Of a DNA stretch of 64,000 nucleotides, positions 57,722-64,000 are shown one piece after another; positions within the stretch are counted from its first letter, which is position 1; each line of letters opens with the position of its first letter. The translations under genes were made by a program, and so were the position numbers. The notes beneath the pieces were generated by a model that worked only from the letters and a program-made list of their open reading frames with translations, made no database searches and had not been told where the DNA came from. Source of the stretch: Paraglaciecola sp. 20A4 (lineage in GTDB: Bacteria; Pseudomonadota; Gammaproteobacteria; Enterobacterales; Alteromonadaceae); the NCBI RefSeq assembly GCF_011378905.1, contig NZ_WTPY01000025.1, positions 1-64,000 on the forward strand, given 5' to 3'.

Positions 57722-58782
57722 TCAAAAAACGACTCTTCGGTACGCTTCCTGATGGGCAAAAAATTACTGAATATACCTTGGTAAACGCGCTAGGTATGCA
57801 AATCGACATTCTCGATTTAGGCGGTATTATTCGGCGCTGGTTAGTACCAAGTAACGATGATAAACAATCCCATATCGATATTGTATTAGGCTTTGACTCG
57901 CTCGATGGTTATATCGCCGATGAAGCCTATTTAGGTGCGATAGTTGGCCGTTACGCTAATCGTATTGCTAAGGGTCAGTTTTCGTTGAACAACCACACAT
58001 ACCAGGTGGATGTGAATCAAGGCGGGAACTGTTTACACGGTGGGCGGGATGGCTTTAATGGTCGTGTTTGGCACGCGCAAACTATTGATAGCGAAAGCGA
58101 ACCCACTTTGGTATTAAGCTTAGTCAGCGACGACGGCGATCAAGGTTTTCCCGGTACGTTGCATGTCAGTGTTACATATACATTGAGTGCCACAGGTTTA
58201 AAAATTACCTATCGAGGTAAAAGTGATCAAGATACTGTTTTTAACCCTACCCAACACAGCTATTTCAATTTAGCAGGTCACAGCAGTGGGTCAATTGAAA
58301 ATCATCAGGTGCAGATCCTTGCTGGAACCTATACCCCTACAGATCAACACGCGATCCCCAGCGGCGAGATAGCAGATGTAACAGATACACCATTTGATTT
58401 ACGCACGCTAACCACCTTAAAAGGGCCTCTGCAATCAAATCATGCACAAATAAAGTTGGGTAACGGTTTTGATCACAACTGGTGTCTAGATAGCTATCAA
58501 CCCAATATGACGCAACCTGCTTTAGTGGCCAAAGCATTTGAGCCTGAAAGTGGTCGAACGCTTACTGTGCATACCACCATGGCGGGCATGCAGCTATATA
58601 CAGCAAACTATATTGGCCCTGAGCCTATCGGTAAAGGTGGGACTGAATATCAAGGCAAACATGCCTATTGCTTCGAAACTCAGTGTTACCCCGATTCGCC
58701 CAATCATGCGCAATTTCCTAGTGCGACACTAAAAGCCAATGAGGACTATTATTCAGTTACTGAATATAAACTGTCGTTATAG
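57718..58782 (+). CDS. galM: Aldose 1-epimerase (galactose mutarotase)
   Basis: 354 aa enzyme interconverting alpha- and beta-anomers of galactose or glucose. GalM signatures: VVGRYANRI-type stretch ([15 protein letters not shown]), [15 protein letters not shown] (His), [13 protein letters not shown] (second catalytic His), and a C-terminal [12 protein letters not shown] with the catalytic Glu. Cytoplasmic, no signal. It would speed supply of the anomer needed by the SDR. Last gene of the operon; a strong terminator follows. Confidence 0.94.
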   Translation: MIKKRLFGTLPDGQKITEYTLVNALGMQIDILDLGGIIRRWLVPSNDDKQSHIDIVLGFDSLDGYIADEAYLGAIVGRYANRIAKGQFSLNNHTYQVDVNQGGNCLHGGRDGFNGRVWHAQTIDSESEPTLVLSLVSDDGDQGFPGTLHVSVTYTLSATGLKITYRGKSDQDTVFNPTQHSYFNLAGHSSGSIENHQVQILAGTYTPTDQHAIPSGEIADVTDTPFDLRTLTTLKGPLQSNHAQIKLGNGFDHNWCLDSYQPNMTQPALVAKAFEPESGRTLTVHTTMAGMQLYTANYIGPEPIGKGGTEYQGKHAYCFETQCYPDSPNHAQFPSATLKANEDYYSVTEYKLSL

Positions 58783-58832
58783 TCGTTCAGTATATTGATA
58801 GCAGGTGACTAGTGAAAAATAAGTCCCTAGAT

Positions 58833-58866
58833 GTTAAAAACGCTGCTTATAAGCAGCGTTTTTAAC
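58833..58866 (+). terminator. Perfect palindromic bidirectional terminator
   Basis: A 34-nt perfect palindrome (17-nt arms, GTTAAAAACGCTGCTTA then its complement). A-rich and T-rich flanks are within the arms, so it can terminate on both strands. It follows galM by about 50 nt and faces the ABM-domain gene. Confidence 0.9.
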
Positions 58867-59013
58867 ATTGATGACAAAATTCGTGTTTTTAATCGCTTTG
58901 CATGTCCTTCACTTTTGACTTTCTTCCCTTATAACGTTTTCTAGCGAAGTTGACTAACGCAAGTACAATAATCACGCGCATTAAACGTCAACACCAAAAA
59001 GTGAGTCACGAGA

Positions 59014-59646
59014 TTAAATTTCGGTGACAAAGTGCATGTATTGCGCTAATTCACCCACCACCGCTTTTTCCATCAACTTACCGGTATTTACTGCATAAGG
59101 TTGATTAAAATGAATGTCCCAAACATCAGATTCTTTACGCCAATGTTCATAAACCACCAAGGTGTCGTCTTGCCCGTTAACGGTATAAAGATCGAACACG
59201 ATATTTCCCGGTTCTTCTTTGCGGGTATGTTTAATATGGGTGGTAAATTGCGTCAGCAATTCACTACGATACTCCGGCTTAATTTTGAAGATAAAGAAAA
59301 TGCTAAATACATCATCTTCAGGCTGTGCATACTTAGGATTATTTTCATGTAACGGTGCGGGTGTTGTGTCATTCAACTTCATAACCTCAACGGGTGCATT
59401 AAGGGCTTTATCCCCTAAGCTAAACACCTCTTTGGTGTACGGCTGTAGACCATGTTCAGCGAGTGCTTCAGCACTTTCCCAGCGCTCATAAGCAAAAAAT
59501 TTTGTCACCGCCTGTTTGCCCTGAAATAGGCGTATTTCAATTAAACCGGCCTCGTTACTCGCACCTAACTGATTAAGCTTCAGTGCTTGTTTGAAGGTCT
59601 CTACATATTTAGGTTTCACATCAAATTTGACTATTTGCGTTAGCAT
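59014..59646 (-). CDS. Tandem antibiotic-biosynthesis-monooxygenase (ABM) domain protein
   Basis: About 210 aa with two dimeric alpha-beta barrel ABM domains. Repeat 1 covers residues 1-100 (IVKFDVKPKYVETFKQAL ... FFAYERWESAEALAEH), repeat 2 residues 115-205 (FIFKIKPEYRSELLTQF ... VVYEHWRKESDVWDIH). The equivalent ERW/EHW stretches line up. Such domains act on quinones or related aromatics or serve as stress-linked small proteins; no substrate can be assigned. ATG at residue 3 of the longest frame is preferred. Monocistronic. Confidence 0.78.
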   Translation of the reverse strand: MLTQIVKFDVKPKYVETFKQALKLNQLGASNEAGLIEIRLFQGKQAVTKFFAYERWESAEALAEHGLQPYTKEVFSLGDKALNAPVEVMKLNDTTPAPLHENNPKYAQPEDDVFSIFFIFKIKPEYRSELLTQFTTHIKHTRKEEPGNIVFDLYTVNGQDDTLVVYEHWRKESDVWDIHFNQPYAVNTGKLMEKAVVGELAQYMHFVTEI

Positions 59647-59652
59647 GCACAT

Positions 59653-59889
59653 ATCCTTTTCATATACAGTTCATTGGAACACACACGTTTTTCTATACAA
59701 ACACGGTGTGAAAGAAAGTAATGAAAGATTAACGGTTATAAATACTTTAAAAAGTGGGTAGACAACGAAATACTTTCAATAAAAATTTGAAAAATTACTC
59801 ACTCTGTATTTATCTATTAATACTTAAAGAATTAGGCTATGAGAATAATTAGCTATTTGTCAGTAAACAAATATACCCAATAAGCGTCG
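59653..59889. other. Intergenic region, AT-rich
   Basis: Upstream region of the ABM gene. AT-rich, no ORF of convincing composition and no structured RNA seen. It presumably carries the ABM promoter on the minus strand. Confidence 0.4.
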
Positions 59890-59930
59890 TAAAAAAAACC
59901 TCAGGTTCAGGCTGCCAACGCCTGAACCTT
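59890..59930 (-). terminator. Terminator of the secreted Ig-like protein gene
   Basis: Stem AGGTTCAGGC / GCCTGAACCT (10 bp, 7-nt loop) followed on the minus strand by an 8-base T-run (59891-59898). It lies about 55 nt past the stop of the gene beginning at 61221. Confidence 0.88.
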
Positions 59931-59982
59931 TTATTAGATAGTTATACATTTAACGTATTGAATACAACTAGAGTATTGGCCG

Positions 59983-61221
59983 CTATAGTGTTTTTTCAGG
60001 CGAGAAAAAGACGCTCCAATTGCTCGATAACTCGAGATTAAAATTATCGATGTTAAGATTAAAACGTCCGGTGGTACCAATAAAACGTGTATTGTCCCAC
60101 TGATCTTTAGAGATTAACGCGATAACATTATCTCCCGATCGAAACATACCATTTGGTACCGCTATTTTTATCGGGTTTTGTTGCCAATCTGTGGCTTCTA
60201 ACATCTGCCCATTAATGTAGATTTGCTTAATTTGATTGGCTTGGCCAACACTCAAACTTACAACCTGGGGATCAATAGCAAAATGTACGTGTTTACGTAC
60301 TACCAAGGGTTCATTTTTAGGAAGTTTCTCTAACGACGTTAAGTTAACCAACGGCCAAGAAGAATCATCAAACTGTTGTTGTAAGAATTCACTTTTAATC
60401 TGACTGGGCACACTCTTGGGTTTATCAATTATTGCCGCTACAGGTTTTAGCTTACGGTCGGTCTTAGCAATGTTATTAGAACTTGGTTTTTTCTCAACAA
60501 TTTCCTTTGTCACCACCGGCGCTTTCTTGATATCGGCTCGCCCTATAATGATCCCGTTAACTTTTTCATTGTGAGTGCCGTCAGTCACCTCCAATTGAAA
60601 TGGCCCCCCCGCATTTTGAGCAGGCATGGTCACGCGCCATTGCCCATCACGTCCAGCGTGGACTCTCGCCATGGTAAAGGTTACTTGCTCTTTAATAAGC
60701 TTTATATCTATCGATCGTCCTGGCTCAGCAAGCCCGCTGACATCAATGGCTTCCCCTGGTTGCAGCAACATGTCATCACGTAAACGGGTCGTGAGAATAA
60801 TGCCCCCTTTGGGATTGCGCCCCTTATAATCATCTTGACCAATATAAATGTCATTTATGACTTTGCTGCGATCGTCATCTGATATTTTTAGCTGGTAAGG
60901 TCCGCTGGGGGGTTGCTCATTTAGAGATATATTCCAATTACCGTCACTATTTACCGTCACTCTAGCCATAGTGACCGTTACGTTATTTTTTACCAACTTT
61001 ACATCTAAAGTTCGACCGTTAGGCGCCTGCCCACTAACCTCCAGCATTTTATAAGCGGGTAAGGTCATTCCGTCTACAAAGCGTTCAGATAGGACAATAT
61101 CACTGGTATCAGCCCCATGAGCCTGACGGATAACGCTGAAAATGCATCCCAGTAGAACGGGTACAATAAAAATCTTTACCCAACCTAATCCATTACTCTG
61201 TATTGCCTTGTGGCTCCACAT
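59983..61221 (-). CDS. Secreted protein resembling non-catalytic domains of sialate O-acetylesterases
   Basis: 412 aa. A signal peptide (hydrophobic VKIFIVPVLLGCIFSV, then AHGAD) is followed by two similar beta-sandwich repeats of about 95 aa (around residues 40-130 and 140-235), each reading like L.D.M.L..GE.I.VSG.A.PGR.IDIKL. A Lys/Pro-rich linker (about 240-280) leads to a jelly-roll-like C-terminal domain (VRKHVHFAIDP, IKQIYINGQMLE). Both parts recall accessory domains flanking the SGNH catalytic domain of SiaE-type esterases, but no SGNH GDS motif is present. Carbohydrate binding or scaffolding is the likeliest role; that is inference. Confidence 0.65.
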   Translation of the reverse strand: MWSHKAIQSNGLGWVKIFIVPVLLGCIFSVIRQAHGADTSDIVLSERFVDGMTLPAYKMLEVSGQAPNGRTLDVKLVKNNVTVTMARVTVNSDGNWNISLNEQPPSGPYQLKISDDDRSKVINDIYIGQDDYKGRNPKGGIILTTRLRDDMLLQPGEAIDVSGLAEPGRSIDIKLIKEQVTFTMARVHAGRDGQWRVTMPAQNAGGPFQLEVTDGTHNEKVNGIIIGRADIKKAPVVTKEIVEKKPSSNNIAKTDRKLKPVAAIIDKPKSVPSQIKSEFLQQQFDDSSWPLVNLTSLEKLPKNEPLVVRKHVHFAIDPQVVSLSVGQANQIKQIYINGQMLEATDWQQNPIKIAVPNGMFRSGDNVIALISKDQWDNTRFIGTTGRFNLNIDNFNLELSSNWSVFFSPEKTL

Positions 61222-61565
61222 TCGATTTATTTCCTCTTGAGCATGTCGCCAAGTCGATACGTTCGACGAATTTTTGCATTTTGTTAAGTAGAAAAACTGA
61301 AATCATTATTTGAGTAAATAATGAAACAACATTGGAGTGAAAATAAGCTTAAACTACTGCTATGACACAGTTAACAGCAGATAAGCACTCACTTACCCAC
61401 CTTTCACCCTACCGTCGTTATCCGCTAATCAGGCATACCTATAAACAATCTATAAGTATACCTTAAGCAAACTTCGCGCCGAAAATAGAATTTACTATTA
61501 TTACAACTTTATACAAAAGTAGTTGAATCAGTCGGCAATATTGCGTAGCTGGGGATCAGCTCAAT
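61222..61565. other. Intergenic region
   Basis: About 340 nt between two minus-strand genes. It should contain the promoter of the secreted protein gene. I found no convincing -24/-12 element in a quick reading, no ORF and no structured RNA. There is a small CTGCT/AGCAG inverted repeat near 61350-61380. Confidence 0.4.
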
Positions 61566-63995
61566 TTACAGCGATTCTTGAGTTTGCTGGATGATTTTAC
61601 GTAATGTAGGTTGCGTCACATCTAGTAATTTTGCTTTGTACTTTTGGCTAATATCCAACTGCAGCACGATTGAGTGCAATGACGTTTCAATGACTGGCCA
61701 AAGCTTACTGTGCTTATCGCTCTCAAGTATTGAGGCTAAAAGGTGATTACACTGGGAAGTGAATTCGATCAACTCCGCCTGCTCAAAAGGGGTCGCATTT
61801 AGCTTGGCGTAACGGCGTCTTATCGTCGACTCAGATTGATTTAATTGCTGGGCAACTTGATACAAACTGCCCCACTTAACGACGCACTGACCTAACCATA
61901 ATTTCTCTAACCAACCACTTACCGAAAACATATCAATATGCTGGCTTGCCACTTCGACCACCTGAGTCAATAGTGCGTTAATTTGCATTACATCGTCGCT
62001 ACTCACATGACCCAAAGCGCCTGATAGCGCTCTAGATGGACTCAGTATCAACGGCACTGTAGATTTAACACCTTGCTCTTCGTTCTGCAAAATAAGATGC
62101 TCAGGCTCGATGTAGCGCCCCGAGCAGAGTATAACTGCTCTCATCATGCAATTTCTTAACTCCCTTACATTACCCGGCCATGTATAAGCGCGAAGTTTTT
62201 CTTGGGCAGCCTCAGAAAAATCGTTGATCTCTTTTTTGTACTGTTGACTAAATTTGCGCAAAAAGTGACGGGACAACAAGATAGGATCATCACCGCGCTG
62301 ATTCAACGTAGGTAAATTCAAAGTAAAAACATTGATTCGGTAATATAAGTCAGCCCGAAAACGTCCTTGGGCGACTTCATCAGGTAAATTACGGTTTGTT
62401 GCTAGCACTAAACGAACATCGACTTTTCGAACTCGTTGATCCCCCACCGCCACAAAGGTCTTCTCCTGTACAAAACGCAATAACTTAGACTGGATATCTA
62501 GGGGCAATTCCCCCACCTCATCCAAGAATAAAGTGCCGCCATCAGCCTGCAATATTTTGCCTGGCTGATCACTTGTCGCCCCCGTGAAGGCCCCTTTGCG
62601 GTGCCCAAACAACTCACTTTCAATAAGATGCTCGACGATTGTAGAACAATCTACGGTAATAAAGGGTTTATCAGGATGTAAGCTATGGTTGTGGAGTTGT
62701 TGAGCAATGACTTCTTTACCTGTGCCCGATTCGCCAATAATAAGCACTGATGCATCGGTCGGTGCGACAAGTTGCATCTGCTGCATAAGGGTACGCATGG
62801 CGGCCGATTCAAATAATAACTCATGGCCGTCTGATTGCTCTTTCTCAGTAATACCACGCCTATTTTCATCTTGTTCAAGCAACATGATGCGATCAATTGC
62901 AGCGGCCAAATTTGGCGCAACTTGTTCAAGTTGGTGAGTACATTTTAGTACTCGGTCTTGTGCTTGAGGTTGCCAACACACGACTAATACCGCTAAACAT
63001 TGATCCCGTGTCACAAGCGGAATAACAGCACTACCAAAAATGGGGTGTTGAGCAACCTTGTCAATCACACCATTTCCGCGAGGCTTAAATTTAACCGTTT
63101 TTTTAACCCATTGATGAATAGCCTGCGAATCAAAGTCTGCATTAGTAGCAGTGCATGTTAAATTGACGAGCTTATCGGTTTGAATGGTGTACAAACCTGC
63201 AAATTCACTTTGTAAACCCGTGCTCAATAATTGACATACCTCGGAGGAAAATGTCTGCAATGAGTGAGTACTGCCTATTAAACGAATAACGTCCCATTGT
63301 AATGTCATCAACCTAAAATCATCATTGGGTGCTTGGGAGAACTTACCGCTCATGCGATCCAAATTAGCTAATATATTGGCATCGAATTGTGGTTGCCAGC
63401 TCACTAGCTTTCCACCACCAATACTTCGGGCAGCTTGCATAGCGGCGTTTGCTCGGCGGAATAATTCTAGCGGTGATTGTTCACCTAACTGCTCTTCGGC
63501 ATCTAAAGATGCCAGCCCAAAACTGAACTCTAGCTTTAGTTTCTTTTTCGAAAAGTACGAGTTGCGCAAGACTTGCAACATCCGAGCAGCTAAAACTTGC
63601 CCTTGTTGTTCATTTGTTTCAGGCAAATGCGCAGCAAACACTGCACCACTATAACGACTGGCAAAATCATTTTCACGCAAGACGCCAGATACGCGGTGCA
63701 TAATCTCATTTAGTACTTGATCGCCAATCTCTCGCCCATGAATTCGATTAACCTCTGAGAAGTCGTCTGGGTTAATTAGCAGTAAAGTAACAGGGGTCGT
63801 TTGCTCGCTAAGTTGCTCCGCCCATTCATGGCTTTGCCAGCGAGCCACTTGCCGTAAAATCAGCAAGGTCTCATCATTAGGTAACGGTCCTACAAACCCA
63901 TCGACCATCATAACAACCTTATCCAACTGGATGGGAAAAGGCGGTAATCGGGTCATTGAGTGGGTATGGCTCAAGTCAGACAAAATATTCTGCAT
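61566..63995 (-). CDS. Sigma-54-dependent activator with degenerate GGDEF-like domain
   Basis: 809 aa as seen; the 5' end may lie beyond the window because the frame is open to position 64000. Order: a GGDEF-like fold (about residues 50-200) where the signature is RYSGAVFAA, so cyclase activity is unlikely; a GAF-like region (about 225-375); an AAA+ domain with Walker A GESGTGKE (about 420), GAFTGA (about 465, sigma-54 contact) and Walker B LFLDEVGELP; then a helix-turn-helix (VAQQLNQSESTIRRRYAK, about 710) and a second HTH-like segment at the extreme C-terminus (KAKLLDVTQPTLRKII). Targets are unknown. Confidence 0.88.
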   Translation of the reverse strand: MQNILSDLSHTHSMTRLPPFPIQLDKVVMMVDGFVGPLPNDETLLILRQVARWQSHEWAEQLSEQTTPVTLLLINPDDFSEVNRIHGREIGDQVLNEIMHRVSGVLRENDFASRYSGAVFAAHLPETNEQQGQVLAARMLQVLRNSYFSKKKLKLEFSFGLASLDAEEQLGEQSPLELFRRANAAMQAARSIGGGKLVSWQPQFDANILANLDRMSGKFSQAPNDDFRLMTLQWDVIRLIGSTHSLQTFSSEVCQLLSTGLQSEFAGLYTIQTDKLVNLTCTATNADFDSQAIHQWVKKTVKFKPRGNGVIDKVAQHPIFGSAVIPLVTRDQCLAVLVVCWQPQAQDRVLKCTHQLEQVAPNLAAAIDRIMLLEQDENRRGITEKEQSDGHELLFESAAMRTLMQQMQLVAPTDASVLIIGESGTGKEVIAQQLHNHSLHPDKPFITVDCSTIVEHLIESELFGHRKGAFTGATSDQPGKILQADGGTLFLDEVGELPLDIQSKLLRFVQEKTFVAVGDQRVRKVDVRLVLATNRNLPDEVAQGRFRADLYYRINVFTLNLPTLNQRGDDPILLSRHFLRKFSQQYKKEINDFSEAAQEKLRAYTWPGNVRELRNCMMRAVILCSGRYIEPEHLILQNEEQGVKSTVPLILSPSRALSGALGHVSSDDVMQINALLTQVVEVASQHIDMFSVSGWLEKLWLGQCVVKWGSLYQVAQQLNQSESTIRRRYAKLNATPFEQAELIEFTSQCNHLLASILESDKHSKLWPVIETSLHSIVLQLDISQKYKAKLLDVTQPTLRKIIQQTQESL

Positions 63996-64000
63996 CCGAC

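Noticed and set aside
1-64000. CRISPR arrays, insertion sequences, prophage or integron genes
   Set aside because: No regularly spaced repeats, transposase, integrase or phage gene seen on either strand.

Overview
The window looks like a chromosomal segment of a marine gammaproteobacterium of the Alteromonadales (Alteromonadaceae, Paraglaciecola / 'Pseudoalteromonas atlantica' type). This rests on protein similarity recalled from memory, moderate-to-low GC, the orn/rsgA/psd, ygfB-pepP-ubiH-6S RNA and dcw neighbourhoods, and a D-galactose oxidation cassette typical of red-algal polysaccharide degraders. No insertion sequence, prophage, integron or CRISPR array was seen. Most of the window is core chromosome with a few accessory blocks.

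Layout. (1) 1-5.1 kb: tRNA-Gly(GCC), orn, the divergent rsgA, then a tight psd - EamA transporter - glycerophosphodiesterase run, facing a MerC-like membrane protein. (2) 5.3-20.6 kb: ten co-directional genes. They start with two predicted exported metallopeptidases (M24 and DUF885), followed by a TldD/TldE-like pair whose TldD member has a Tat leader, a Tat-leader DUF4159 protein, and a MoxR ATPase - DUF58 - BatA-like - DUF4175-like - large membrane protein series. This is the most unusual block and the best candidate for an undescribed system: an envelope protein-maturation or proteolysis machine. (3) 20.6-25.2 kb, minus strand: marC, ybaK, and ygfB-pepP-ubiH. (4) 25.3-29.6 kb: 6S RNA, a palindromic repeat, a hypothetical gene, then ribokinase, nucleoside hydrolase, 5-formyl-THF cyclo-ligase and rpiA. 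Together these form a ribonucleoside-to-pentose-phosphate route inserted between the 6S RNA gene and its usual partner ygfA.

(5) 29.7-52.4 kb, minus strand: the complete division and cell wall (dcw) cluster mraZ-rsmH-ftsL-ftsI-murE-murF-mraY-murD-ftsW-murG-murC-ddlB-ftsQ-ftsA-ftsZ, then lpxC, an M23 peptidase gene, secA and mutT. A consensus-like promoter and a three-box MraZ operator lie upstream of mraZ, and lpxC has its own perfect-consensus promoter.

(6) 52.7-58.8 kb, plus strand: a sugar catabolic operon (SDR dehydrogenase, dgoK, SMP-30 lactonase, FadR-type regulator, glycerol kinase, aldose 1-epimerase) ending at a perfect palindromic terminator. Galactose-oxidation genes together with a glycerol kinase suggest use of galactosylglycerol (floridoside), which is an inference. 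(7) 59-64 kb, minus strand: a tandem ABM-domain protein, a secreted protein resembling the non-catalytic domains of sialate O-acetylesterases, and a sigma-54 activator with a degenerate GGDEF-like N-terminus whose 5' end may lie beyond the window.
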